Source: Archegozetes longisetosus (Eukaryota > Arthropoda > Arachnida > Sarcoptiformes > Trhypochthoniidae). Taken from it: 64,000 bases of DNA. The notes beneath the pieces were generated by a model, which made no database searches, was not told where the DNA came from, and was given only the letters and a program-made list of their open reading frames with translations. Below, one piece after another: positions 45,950 to 57,852 of the stretch. The stretch covers positions 12,892,220-12,956,219 of the forward strand of contig JAEMBT020000001.1 in assembly GCA_018873245.2 (NCBI GenBank). The letters run 5' to 3'. The position numbers were made by a program, and so were the translations under genes. Numbering within the stretch: position 1 is the stretch's first letter; each line of letters begins with the position of its first letter.

Positions 45950-47176
45950 CATAGTATATGCGATTCTATTTGTTAGTAAAAGGAATCAACAAAATATTAC
46001 GAACATCTATATAATAAAGAATATTCTTTAAAGTCTTTTCACATCAAAAATCTATAATTTGTAGAGAGACTTACTTTTAATGCAATGAATGGTGTCGTAA
46101 CGAATTGATTACCACATGAAAAGCTGATCAGAGATCTATTATTACTCACTCTTTCCATTGTATTCAGCGACTAAATATAATAATTAAAAAATCATCAATT
46201 TATTTATATGACAAAAAAATAAACACATTTTTGAAACGGACTTTTATTTTTCTCTTCAATGCGATATTGGAATTCGAGTCAAAATAAAATTCAAGCAGGT
46301 GTTTAAACGAAGTTGAAGATTCCTCATTAATCGATGCAGTCACTGAGTTAATTATCAAATAAGAGAAAAGCCAAAAAATAGCAAAGAATGTCATGAGATA
46401 AAAATTCGTCAAAAGTTAGTTTTCAAAGAAAATCTGTTGTAAAACTGTTATGCCTATGGCTATCAAAGTGTAAATCAGTTCAAATAAATATTTAGACCGA
46501 AATTTGTTGTGAAGTTTAATATCATTACATATATTATTATGTTCTTCTATTAATTTCAACACTATTTTAGAATTGAAGAAAACACTGAATATTCCATAGA
46601 TTATTATTTCCTTTCAGTCAAAAAAAATTTAAAAAACAGTAGTTGAGACTAAAATTAAAAGTAACCCATTTACTTGATTGGAAATTCTGAGTGATAATAT
46701 GTATCTAATTTTTAAACTAATTTTTAATATTTATTTTCATTGAATATTCTGATTGTACTCTCATCTTGTAATCCTTTCAAAACTTTAATGATATGAAGCC
46801 ATTGATAATAATTTTCTTCCTTAATGTTAAAGAGTATTCTAACTATGAATGAGAACAGTAAAGCGCACAATGCACCCAGGTAAAAGAATTCAGCTAAACC
46901 ATCTGTATATTGAATAATATCGAAATAATATTTAGGAACTCTTCCGTTCTCTTAATTGACTAAACAAATAAAAATTCTCAAAAAGTTAATTAAAAGTCAG
47001 ATGTGCATTTCATAACATTTGAGACTTTGGTTTCGTTTCTTGATATCAGAGTCAAAATAATGATTGATATCATATCTAAACATTAGTCTATATTTATAAA
47101 GTGGTATATTTATATCATTGATGACTAGATGGTAATCATTACTTTCATTCACGGTTTCTTCTGAATTCACGTTCAT
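45950..47176 (-). pseudogene. gustatory-receptor pseudogene, paralogue of the 42 kb receptor
   Basis: The minus strand from an ATG at 47176 reads NDINIPLYKYRLMFRYDINH, matching NDIDLPLYKYGLMFRYDINN of the 42 kb receptor, then becomes littered with stops and frameshifts through 46.6-47.0 kb. Matches resume at 46200-46560 (NFYLMTFFAIFWLFSYLIIN, SINEES). The next exon survives at about 46072-46167 (ERVSNNRSLISFSCGNQF) with its donor GTAAGT, and the last exon at about 45955-46006 (FVIFC, then a stop). Exon order and spacing equal those of the 42 kb copy. It is a clear dead duplicate. Confidence 0.7.
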
Positions 47177-48079
47177 TTTGATCTTTTCCTATTATCAACT
47201 TTTGAACAACTGTTAGCTTTCCAGTTCTATAACTCTCAAATTTTCTTTTCAACTATAGTATTTTTTAATTTACATACTATATACAATATGAGACAAATAC
47301 TTAAAATCATTTAAGAATTTTCAATAATCTAAAATCGATATTCTATAGAAACGGTTCTAATATTTATTTCACATGAGAAACATATTTGTCATTATTGATC
47401 ATTAATTTAATTTACTTTATTATATAGTTTTAACTACCTTGACGTCATTAACATTCAGATCATACACAAATGAATTTTCGCGTGTTAAAATCAACTACCA
47501 AAGTTCAGTTTTTAAAGTATCCATAAACATGAAAATTATATTGAGATATTTATGAGTTTGGACTGTTTCTAACAGACTTAATAATCATTTAAACTTCTCT
47601 TACACGCAACCTTGTGTTTAAAATGTATTTCAATGCTAAGCAACAATTTAACATTAGACAGTTTTACATGTTAGTTCAGTTCTCATTTGCGCTTATAATA
47701 ATCCTTACGACAAAAAATCCGAAACCATGGCATATTTTGAGGATTAACTTTTCCGATCTCAACCTGATTGGAAGCTTATGAAGAACAATAAAGAATATTA
47801 TTAAGAAAGAGAAACCAAAAAAGTTTAACTGTGGGTCGCGAAAATGAACAAATATGAGACAGTTTATAATTAGGAGTATAGGAGTCGTTTTACAAAAGTA
47901 TGAAAAAACGCATTAAAAAGCGTATAGCTGCAGAGGGAGACCGAGTTAAATCGTCATTTCTTTTTAGTTGTAATAATTAGAATCAAATTCATTCTTGTGG
48001 TAAATTTTAGGTCAAAATATCGTAATTTTCATTACAAACTTCACACTTACTTTTTCGGGTTTTTTTAGTCGCGAGGTAT
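47177..48079. other. intergenic; possible BED-finger transposase shadow
   Basis: Mostly featureless. Around 47840-48045 the plus strand hints at a broken zinc-finger transposase start (EYRSRFTKV, then SSFLFSCNN and IHSCGKF) with several stops. The signal is too weak to call a gene, but it abuts a candidate hAT-type repeat. Confidence 0.3.
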
Positions 48080-48080
48080 A

Positions 48081-48510
48081 TTTATAACTAGATTGACAAA
48101 GTGTCCCGTATTGTGTGGAATTGTCCTGCATTTAAGAGTTGTGCCTCGCATCCCTCATGCACCTATTGCGGGACAGAAAATATCACACATTTTAAGATTT
48201 GTCTTAAGAAGCTTCTTCTGTATGTTTTTGTTTAATGCAAGAATGCAATTTTCTTGTCAACAAGTTTCTTATCTTAAAATATATGGAAGTCTTTTGATAA
48301 AGATAATTTTAATCCGTATATCGGACGGATCTTGCTTTCATTGTGTGACTCTTATAAAGTGAAGTCTCAATCAAATCTTTAGTTTTATTTCAAATAATTG
48401 TTATTTCAAATTTCGAATAAATTAAAACTTTTAAAAAATATCTTATAAAAGAGCCAATTATTTTTGTCCCGCATTTAACAGTTTTTGACTTGGTCACCCT
48501 ATTCAAAGAA
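48081..48510. repeat. candidate hAT-type miniature element
   Basis: Near both ends the word GTCCCGCATTTAA occurs in opposite senses: on the left, read forward, as GTCCTGCATTTAAGA; on the right, read inwards, after TAGGGTGACCAAGT as TTAAATGCGGGACA. TAGGGTGACCA recalls hAT-type terminal repeats. No matching 8 bp target duplication was found, and the left end is degenerate. Low confidence. Confidence 0.35.
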
Positions 48511-48659
48511 TAATCATACTCTGAATATAATGATTGACGTCATATCGAATTTACGATCTCATCAGAGTTCAATTAGAATTGTATTTTGATTGTCTTAATC
48601 TAATGAAGAGAAACTATTTTTACAATGAAATAATTCATTGAGTGACACAAGAAATATTT

Positions 48660-48780
48660 GGTTGGACTATAGTAAAAGTGGATGAGTATGTTCTCGACTT
48701 AATTATACGATTCAAACGATGCATAATTTATGCATCTACGACGGCAGAAACATACTCGTCTACATTTGCTATAATACATC
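48660..48780. repeat. palindromic repeat related to the arms of the 59 kb foldback element
   Basis: GATGAGTATGTTCTCGAC on the left mirrors a right arm that reads, inverted, GACGAGTATGTTTCTGCC, with ATGCATAAATTATGCAT in between. The 59 kb element contains ACGAGTATGTTTCCGACTTC followed by GCGCATAAATTATATATCG, so the two are diverged relatives. Confidence 0.5.
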
Positions 48781-48859
48781 GAAATATTTTCAATACTAAC
48801 TTATACTCTGTTTCAAATTCATATTTTGAATTTCATATCGGATTGCTGAACTAAGGCGT

Positions 48860-49960
48860 GAATATAATTATATTATTCTTTAAAAATGTTTTAAAGTCAT
48901 TCAAAGTTTGACTTTTCACGTGAAACTTCCATTAATTTCTTATTATTTCAAAATCGTTTTGAAAGTGTCGATATGTAGAACATTATCGATAACTATCCAG
49001 TCGTCTTTCAAATGATGGATCACATTTAAGTGTTGTCTACAGGATATTTCGTAAATACGCTGACATTGAAATAAGTTTTGCATTATTAAGAAAATATGTA
49101 CTTTACATAAAATGCCAAATAGAGACTATTTTTATTGTGTCTTAAATAGAAGTTTTAAGTACAGAACCCAAAATTATTGGTCCCTACTTTGCCTTTCTTG
49201 CAAAGTTCACGCTCTCAAAATAATGCAAATCTCATTTCAATATTGGCGGGACTTTTGGAACACTCTATACAGAAGAAATTCAATATTCGTTTAACATTAG
49301 ATATTAAAGTTCTTGATCACTAGTCTTAAATCGCATCAGTTATCAAAGTACCCAATTTGGCCCCTTCAGATCATGCTAGTTCTAACGATATTACACTTTC
49401 ATTCGTGCAATTACCACAAAATGAGATTTGAGATTTTAGAATAAAGTAGACCATTAAATAGTCTAAAATAAAATTGAAATTTCTTGAAAAGATCTAATAT
49501 CACCTAATAGTTAGGTTTACAGTATACTGTATTTCACGGTTGAATAACGACGTTTATAATTGAGTATTAAAATGTATTCAAAACAAAATAATAACTTGTT
49601 TTGCGTAGCTTTTCTCTCAATTTGTCAAATCATTTTAGATGATTTGACAATTAACTGTTGATATTATATCAAAATTTAATTAACTGAACTGCTGCAAAAA
49701 GCAATGGAAACTTTCTCATTTAAAAATGAAATTCACACTATTTTAGATTATAATAAAATCATTAAAGAGATTATCTGTTGAATTTGAAAATATATAATGG
49801 TAAGTGAGACCAGTCTCAAATTATTTCTAAAAATGAAATATTTTTTACTTAATAACATCTGAGATAATTTATTGCAAATTAGCGTTAACATGAAAATTCA
49901 ACTTTTTCAGATCAACTCTTTCGATAGATACAGTTAGCTAATAATTGGAATAAGTTAATA
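48860..49960. other. intergenic, nothing recognised
   Basis: About 1.1 kb without a supportable gene or repeat. The open frame at 49112-49294 is short and uninformative. Confidence 0.4.
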
Positions 49961-49966
49961 TAAATG

Positions 49967-50520
49967 TTAAACGAGAGAATACTTTAGTGTTGCCTTGAAT
50001 GTTCTGACAAAGGCTTCCTTAATTCTAATTTTATTTCCAGGTTCGACATAAGATACGAATAGATTATTCGACTGTTTGTATAGTTTATTCGCTTCATAAT
50101 TGACTGAGAACAGAGTATACAGGATAGAGATTAAAGTAATCGCTATTAAATTCAAACCACAAATGAATATTGATTTAGTAATTATGTCGAAATCGATAAA
50201 AATTGTTATATATAGTAATATAATAATGAATAATCAAAACATTAGCCAAATCGATATTAAATACTCTAACCAAAAACCATTGCTATATTCATTGATCTCA
50301 GAATGTATTGAAATAAATGGACAGATAAAAAATGCATTAAATTTATTTTTCGACTTGCTATCGATCGTTAGAATAGTCTTGGATTCAATTGTTTGATTTT
50401 AATTTCGAGATAACGAAAAGTTAAGTTGAAGTAAAAGGTTTGCTAAGAATTGATGCTGTGATCATAATAAACAATTGTTAGGAAAATACCATATAGAATA
50501 CGGAAAAAATTCGATCAATA
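49967..50520 (-). pseudogene. gustatory-receptor-like relic
   Basis: A minus-strand frame reads SKSKNKFNAFFICPFISIHS, then NGFWLEYLISIWLMF, a TGA stop, and continues through two hydrophobic stretches (FICGLNLIAITLISILYTLF) to SVNYEANKLYKQSNN and a charged end. The layout (histidine and FW before a helix, a further helix, then an asparagine- and lysine-rich stretch) parallels exon 1 of the 42 kb receptor around HNKFWSKYLF and TASINKESLKSYK. Upstream, other frames show receptor-like fragments as far as about 50.5 kb. The stop and frame changes mark it as a pseudogene. The family call is tentative. Confidence 0.4.
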
Positions 50521-51277
50521 ATTTATAAGCCCATAATAAACGACCAAATAAAACGGTGTTACTAATGAAGACTATCTTGGAGATCTATCTTAACTAACAG
50601 AGCAGACTTCACCTCAGACTTAACATTAAACTTCTAAATATTGAATGCACTGTCATTTGAAAGATAGCGAAATTATTTCGTCAAATACACTAGTCATGCT
50701 CAGCGTTACCATGTTTTTCTGGAGCTGTCGGGACAAAAAAATATCAGAGTTGGCAACTTTATATACAAAATTAATCTGATAACTATTTCTCGTGAATGCT
50801 ATATCATAAATGGTTTAGGCAATAATTATACTTTAAAAATATTTCGAATAGAAAATAGTTAACTGATATTATCAGGCAATGATCAACATCTTTCCTCCAA
50901 AGATTTTCCTCTCTCATTGAAGTTTCTCTTGGATTCGAATTAAGTCGTGAAAACGCCAGATTTTTAAAAAAGAATTCCAGATACAAAGTATTTTGTTATT
51001 TGTATAATGAGTTGTAACAGAATGGGATGGCATGAATACTCGAAATGTAGAGTAAAAATGGGATTGGATAGTATGGTATTAGTACATTGAAAATTCGAGT
51101 GAGAAGGAATGGCTGCTTCGTTTGCTCGTCGTTTGAAACATTAGTGCCTAACTATTTGAAAGTTAGTTAACTCTTTATTCTAATTAGAGCTGAAAAGATA
51201 CATTTCAATTTCAACAGTTTTTTCCAAAGATTACAGACAATTTATGAATGGAATATTTATGAAATGAAATAATCTAC
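50521..51277. other. intergenic, nothing recognised
   Basis: About 750 bp between the receptor relic and the 3' end of the ionotropic receptor. No motif recognised. Confidence 0.4.
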
Positions 51278-54200
51278 TCAGTGATCATGATAGCTGTCTA
51301 TACATTTAATAAAGTGTTTTTGAATTTTAAGCTTCGTTCTATTTGTCACATGTTTTCCTGCAAAACCGTAATTTGTGTTGTGTTTTATAATTTTTTTATC
51401 TTCATTGCTAAATTTTTTTTCAAAACCAATTTCAAAAACAAAAACAATAATCGAAATAGAATGGCAAAGACCTGTGAGAAAGATTATCCCTCTTAGTAGA
51501 TCTCTCAATTCAATTTTGTAATCATTTTCTAAACTCGGATTGTATTTCTCAAGATTCTTCGTCTTGTCCGACGAACGTAAACGTCCCATAAGCTTGTGCC
51601 GAAAGTTTTTCAAAAATTCTAGGTGAATAAAAAATCCATTTTCGACTCCAATTTTGAGACTGAAATCAATCATAGAAATAGCTTATTTAACACAAGAACT
51701 ATTAATCGATTATGAAATGTAAAACTAACGTTCTTTGAATTTTTGTGCTGAATTCGTGATTTTTGCCAACATACAAAGTCCAATAATTTTGTCCATATTT
51801 ACTGTCAGTTGTCACTAAATTTAAATCGGGATAAAGCTGTTGCATTCTTTTAACATATAATGATTCTCCCAAAATAACAATTTTTCTATTGGCAACATCA
51901 ATCAATTTCTGGATTGCATTGTTTTCATAGTTCTGTTTGCTATAATTTGAAAATTCTTGATATCTCTTTTGAAGAATAAAATATTCCTCTGGTTTAAACC
52001 ATTTCAAGTGGTCCAAAGAATAACTTCCATCAAAGTTCAAATTTTCATTTGAAGCTAAATCTTCAATTGTCCTTATAATAGGAACTAATTTTACATTAAA
52101 ATATGCGTTGACTAAGAGCCCAGAAAAACCTTTTGATAAAATCATACTAAGCAACAACCAATCAAATAATAGAAGTGTTATGGTCCATTTGTTCAAGCTA
52201 TTCATTGAATTCAGATCCATATTTTTTAAACTCTTATATCTGGTAGAAGGTTGGTTTACCAAAGGACTGATTATATTAGACAAACACAAAGTCAATGACA
52301 TCTTTGTTGTGCTTAACAGCTTCCATAAGAAAGATGTTAAAAGTATAGTGAATAATAAACTAATCCAAACCTTTATTCAAGTGAATTGATTGGTATCACT
52401 TTTAAAGTAAAAAATGATAATTTTAACAAAATAACTGTTACCATTTTATCAAAGAGAGTAAGAAATGACATAAATGAGTCTTCCTTTACGAGTTTCAAAG
52501 TAGTCATGATCTCAATCAAGTAGGTCTCATCTGTTATAATATAACCATAAAAATTAAGTTCTGTAGATGCTAGTGTATAGTAATCCAGGAATAAACTTTG
52601 TCTCTGGAATTTAAATTTCAAGATTAATTAAAATGGGTTTTACTATAAAAAATCTGATAGTTCAATACATCATGAGTATCATTGGGCTTGTCCCACGTAC
52701 TGAAAACAACATTTAATGAAAGCGAACACGTTATATGTTCTATAATAGATAGAGAGAAACCATTGAATTCAAATAAGTTGGACTATTTAAAAAGTAGAGA
52801 TTAAAACTAATTAATTATATCATTTTCAAAAACATTCTTAAAGGCATATATTCTAATAATTACGTTCGAATCATAACCAACAGAACTGAAGATCGATAAG
52901 TTTCCAACTGGTGTTACATTATTTGCACAACTGATTATTTTATTCGGTTCAAACACTCGGTGACAGAAGAAATTACGGATAAAGTAATGAATATCATAAT
53001 TTGATAAAAACATCTTAATAAATAATTATAAGTTTCTTAAAGTTCTATTTTGATCGTTATCATAGAATTGATATCTTTTTGAAAAATTTGGGTCATTTAA
53101 ATAGTTTTAACTCTTCCCTGAATGAATGATTGAATAACCAGTGAAATATCAAAGATTTTCCAATTTGAAAGTGAAGTTAAACATAGAGCTATACTAAATG
53201 ATAGAAAAAATACAAAGAAGAATTAGTAAAACTTGCAATCAAAAATTTCTATAATACAAAGTCTCGATACTTTTATAATAGATGAATCAATTATAAGTGT
53301 TTAATCAATAAATGTGGCGATACCAAAGATATAATTTAATAGAAGGAAAACATTGAAACAAAAAACAAATTATTTAAGTTTTCAGGTAATTAATAGAAGA
53401 CATACTTCTAATATAAGCTGATTGTCAGAAGTGCTTCATTAAAATTCAGTAATTGTACCGTTAATTACAATTGTAGCAAGAAATATATTATTGGCCATTC
53501 CTTAATGATGTTAAACCACATTATTAAAAAAATATTATTAAAGCATTGCTAAATATGTATTCATCCATACACTATTTGCTAATTGCTTAAAATTTCGACC
53601 CCTTTAAATTTATTTTTATGTGACAGTCTAATAAGGTTCGTCAATATCTTAACAATCATAAATTATTGACTGACGTTATTTTTGTGAATCATCTCATGAA
53701 TTATGTTTTTCTTAGCTGCTTTTTCGTGACGGTAGCATATAGAAAAGGGAACAGTATGCTCTAACATTTGGCACATAATTTGCGGATGAATACATAAATT
53801 GCAATGCTCTAATTACTACACATAGCATGTGAGCTAAGATTATTTGTGTTCATGTCAAAGAAATAATACTTGTGATCATTTTTATCATGTGATCAGTATT
53901 TCTTGAATGCAATATAAATATGCTCGAAAGGGTATTCGGTCATCCAATTGATTTATCATAATCTAACAATAATTATTGGTACTAAGTGCGCTCTCCAGCA
54001 TTCAAATGTTATATTCAACAACACTGATCACATGATAAAAACGATCGCAAGTATTATTTCTTTGACATAACAACAAATATTCTTAGCTCATATGCTATAG
54101 TATGTGCAATCATTCTTCTAATAATGTGGTTTGACGTCATTAGGGAATAGCCAATATTTTTAGTTACTGAATTTTAGTAAAGCATTTGTGACAATCAGTC

Positions 54201-55369
54201 TATATTAGAAATGTGTCTTATGTTAGTTACCGGAAAACGTAAATAAAATAATTTGTTTTTTGTTTTTATGTTTTAATGTGATTTACACATGACTTATTGG
54301 AATAAAACCATCGATTAATTATGAAATAATTACTATGTATTCAGACAAATGAAAAGAATTATTGAAACTTAATTATTATATATAATATAAAGAATATTAA
54401 TCAAATGTTACGTTTACTTGAAGTCAAGTTTAAGGTATTTAATATGCAGAAAGTAATGATTAAACTAGATTTTACGTGGCTAGAGATTTCAGATACAAGT
54501 TTCATGTGTAAACCCTGTGTACAAGAACGAGTTATAAACGAACGCATAGACTTGAATAAAAGGCATTTAAAGTGATGCCTCTATATATTAATATTAAACG
54601 CGTATTTTGGCCTTTTTGATAATCTCAATTTTGATATTCTCAACAAATAACAATAAATACAGAATATTTATGATTAAACATTATTTTTTCAAATAGTGTA
54701 AATCTGATTATTGTGAGTTAATATCTCATTTTGCAGTTTGGATAAATAATAATGTAAAAATCTGTATCCGTATCCAAGCTTAATATAAGTATACACCAAA
54801 AAAATCGTGGTCTTAACATTATTAAGAAAAATTTTACAAAATGCATTTAGAAATGGATAATATAGTCTCTTCCGAGAACTATGACACGCTCCAATCCTTT
54901 CTGCTACTCCGATAACGCCTCCGCCCTCTGCTCTGAAGTTATACTTTCAAAATTATGGCATAAATATGCTCTTTATTGAGTTCCATAACTATAGCACAAG
55001 GTAGCAGAAGTCGAATAATAAAATAGTTTTATTTCGATACGGAAAAGTGTTAGAAAATCAATTCCTTTTGGGATTATACTTGTGGATAACTGAAGTTTCC
55101 GCTTACATATACTGTTTGATAATATATTCTCACTGTAGAGCTGGAGGTCGCGGGTTTTTGGTGTAAACTTATAAAATGTAGTTAAGACAATAAATCCTTA
55201 ATCTTACTGTATTTCTATTTAAATTAAATTGAGGTATTCTGACAATTTCTTTGAGCCAATCATTAACATTTTCTACACCAGATATCAATAATGAAACGTT
55301 TTCAGAAACGACATCATAAAATTTTGAGAAACCTATAGTTCCATTTGGACAGTAATCGATTCTAAACAT
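51278..55369 (-). CDS. ionotropic receptor (variant glutamate-receptor-like channel)
   Basis: Six exons, 55208-55369, 52834-53013, 52669-52782, 52442-52603, 51730-52370 and 51278-51659, fit together in phase and give 546 residues. The ligand-binding S1 half includes FNGFSLSIIEHITCSLSLNV and NFYGYIITDETYLIE. The fifth exon starts with TM1 (VWISLLFTILLTSFLWKLL), then the pore region, TM2 (LLLFDWLLLSMILSKGFSGL), the hallmark VPIIRTIEDLAS of S2, and the remaining S2 lobe. The last exon has TM3 (LRGIIFLTGLCHSISIIVFV) and a polar tail. No large amino-terminal domain is visible, as in divergent arthropod IRs. These act as odour/taste or temperature cation channels in sensory neurons. The first exon is the least certain: its link spans a 2.2 kb intron containing a foldback repeat, and the ATG at 55369 has no signal peptide, so a further 5' exon may exist. 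No frame break seen. Confidence 0.75.
53340..54270. repeat. large decayed foldback repeat inside the ionotropic-receptor intron
   Basis: Successive blocks of 53340-53935 recur inverted in 53985-54270: AACAAAAAACAAATTATTT; TAAAATTCAGTAA; AAACCACATTATTA; GTCAAAGAAATAATACTTG; and TTTTATCATGTGATCAGT. The left arm carries about 250 bp of extra sequence (about 53545-53790) that the right arm lacks. Arm divergence shows that it is older than the 59 kb element. Confidence 0.7.
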
Positions 55370-55414
55370 TTTACTTATTTTGATCGAGTTTATCTTTAAT
55401 ACAAATTTAAACAA

Positions 55415-56701
55415 ACATTTTTCAAAATCTTAAATAGCAGTTTTAACAACTTTAAACTTTTTTTCTATCACTTATAATTTTCAAATAATCTTCAGGTATT
55501 TGAAAATTTGATGTCTTTGAAGAATCTTACCAACATCGGAAAATTTGGTGTCACAAATATTATGTGCATAATTGAATCAATGCCTTAAGACAAAACAAGT
55601 GTAATTTAATAGTATTAATGACAATAATTATGCAATGCTTTAGTGTGCTCCGCCTTTATATCTGTGTTTCTATTAATTTTCATTATGAAAGTAGTATTAA
55701 TTATTTCACTTATTTGTTTTTGTAAAATTTTTCCATCGGCGTTCGCATTTTTACTAGTTATGTAAATATACCTTCTTCTTATTTTAGTTTCTTATCGGTA
55801 TTAAGTAGTAGTCGTTACGAGAGTCAAGACTCTCGAAAGTACAAATTTAGAGTTAAAAAAGTTTAGAAATATAGGATTTATTAAAGTTAATTAAAATTGA
55901 TGTTCACATTTCAAAGTGATGAGTATAGTAAACTACAAAGATAACGGAAATCTTAGCAATATTAGACTTTGTTTGATTGCAATCTTTTATTTTCTTTAAA
56001 AATTATAAGTATTTAAAATAATATTTAATAAAAATACATATAAGAAATATAGCATAAGATTTAGACGTGATTTCATTATTTGGTTGATACATAAGGATAT
56101 TATAAACATATTTAAAGGTTTTCACATTTTAAAAGATTTTTACTTCTTTCTAACACTGTTTTACTTTCGCTCAGAGGCATAATGAAGTTCTCTCTTCGAG
56201 GCCTCAGCCCAAAGACTGATTCTCCTTACAATATTTCAAACATATCTTATATAAACAAAATAGATCTGAATTGTTATTCTTTTAAAATATTCGCCGCATT
56301 TCATAGCAAACGTTAATGCAGTGATAACCTTGAAAGCGTTAGTAAAGCGTTACATAAAATATAAAGCATTTTAAAGATAACTATTTGGCAAACTATTTTA
56401 AAAGAATGAAGAACTGGTTTAAAATCAGAGAATTCATATCTGCATAACACTACTTTTGAAGACTTTGACTACTATAAATTTCATTTAATTGAATCCTATC
56501 AAAATTGATAGTTTGTCTATTAATTTTGATGTCAAAGTCTATAATGTGTCGTTTAAATTTTCAGAGTTTAGACATTCAAAAATTCATTGCAAGAGAATGA
56601 TCAATGTTTCTTTAACAGAAACCTTATGTCTGAATAACATTTTGAGTAAAATTTGATCTTAAAAATATTTCAAAAATTCTTCTACATAAAAAAGACTTAG
56701 A
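55415..56701. other. intergenic, nothing recognised
   Basis: About 1.3 kb upstream of the ionotropic receptor. A small hairpin TACGAGAGTCAAGACTCTCG is at 55816-55835. No gene or mobile element recognised. Confidence 0.4.
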
Positions 56702-57189
56702 ATATTGTAAGTGCAACTGCCTCTTTGGATTGAGTACACTGCACTTTTCTTTTAATTTCGCACACTTATTAAATGAAAAAGAATGAACACAACACTTTGC
56801 ATAAAATTGCTTTATTGAATTTCACAAAAAATGTACATTAGACCAGCTATTCTCGAGCTGGACACGAACACGAACTCCCTTTCCTCAGCTCAAAGGTCCC
56901 CTTAAATACGTTTGAAGTTGAGGCCAAAATCACGTGTCCATCGAACAGTGTTACTTGCTGATCATTTGTTGCTGACCAGCTACGTGACTAGCTACATGAT
57001 CAGCTATGGGAACTCAAAGATCACTTATTGATAAGTGACCAACGAGTTGTTTACACACGTATTTCTGAATCCGAAGATAGCCCGGATTCAGAAAAACGTT
57101 TGTTTATAGTTTTGAATTTAGACAGGACCTTGAATCCTATCAGTAATTGATGACTTGTGAGTGCGAAATATTTTATGCACTCACAATAT
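56702..57189 (-). mobile_element. solo LTR of a retrotransposon, 480 bp plus target duplication
   Basis: The block 56706-57185 is less AT-rich than its surroundings, begins TG and ends CA on both strands (minus strand TGTGAGTGC ... GCACTTACA), and is flanked by ATAT at 56702-56705 and 57186-57189, a 4 bp duplication. On the minus strand a TATTTAAGG box (near 56900) precedes an AATAAA signal (56811-56816), the order expected for U3-R-U5. There is no internal retroelement sequence on either side, so it is a solo LTR left by recombination. Ty3/gypsy-like by duplication length; the family is not recognised. Confidence 0.7.
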
Positions 57190-57215
57190 CATTAAAAGAT
57201 TTTTGTCTTTATAAC

Positions 57216-57321
57216 TATGGCGCCCCAAAAGACTCAAAATGATGTTTAAATAAAAATGAATTTCACGAGTAGATCTCACTAATAATTTGACTTTCTGCTT
57301 GGGTCTTTTGGGGCGCCATAT
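57216..57321. mobile_element. miniature inverted-repeat element, about 105 bp
   Basis: TATGGCGCCCCAAAAGACTC at the left end is mirrored by TATGGCGCCCCAAAAGACCC read inwards from the right end, with flanking TA. The near-identical ~22 bp GC-rich ends contrast with the AT-rich surroundings. Tc1/mariner-type MITE likely. Confidence 0.75.
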
Positions 57322-57850
57322 ATTAAAAAATTGAAATTTTTTTCACATCATAAAATTTTATTCTTTAGACGAAAAATTTTTATATTTCAGTGGTAAAAAT
57401 AACAAATTATGTTGATATTTTTAGTCAAAAAATCTAAAAATCTTCAACGGTTTACCTGTAATTGAATTTTGGTTATTTAAGCTTTGAAAATTTCTAGCAA
57501 ATTAAATATAGGTTGGAGATCAAGGTCATGAGAGGAAACTGGCATTAATTAGCTTATTTATCAGCATATAAAATATTAACAAAATCAGAGGCGGGGAGCC
57601 GAGGCCTATGGGGCCGCGGAACTCTCCTTTGGTAAACAAGTCAGTAATTGAAATTTTTACAAGTTTTATTGTGAGTTTTTTATTGAGAATGTATCTTTAT
57701 CATGAGACCATTAATTGAATATCAATAAGATATAAAAACTCAAATACTATTCTCATATCTTTTTGATATTTCAGAGCATTTCAGTCATAATATTTATAAA
57801 TATTAGTATAATTGTAATAAAATTTCATAAAATTTTATCAATGATTAAAG
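57322..57850. other. intergenic; one GC-rich patch
   Basis: No gene. A GC-rich patch at 57586-57632 (GAGGCGGGGAGCCGAGGCCT) stands out and loosely resembles 56176-56215, perhaps an old repeat. Confidence 0.35.
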
Positions 57851-57852
57851 CT

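Noticed and set aside
48093..48362. 89-codon plus-strand frame
   Set aside because: Lies inside a candidate miniature element; no protein motif.
53041..53130. Minus-strand frame reading NDPNFSKRYQFYDND as a possible extra ionotropic-receptor exon
   Set aside because: No donor follows it before a stop, and the six-exon model is complete without it.
57586..57632. GC-rich patch considered as an RNA gene
   Set aside because: No cloverleaf, box or conserved rRNA/snRNA word could be read.
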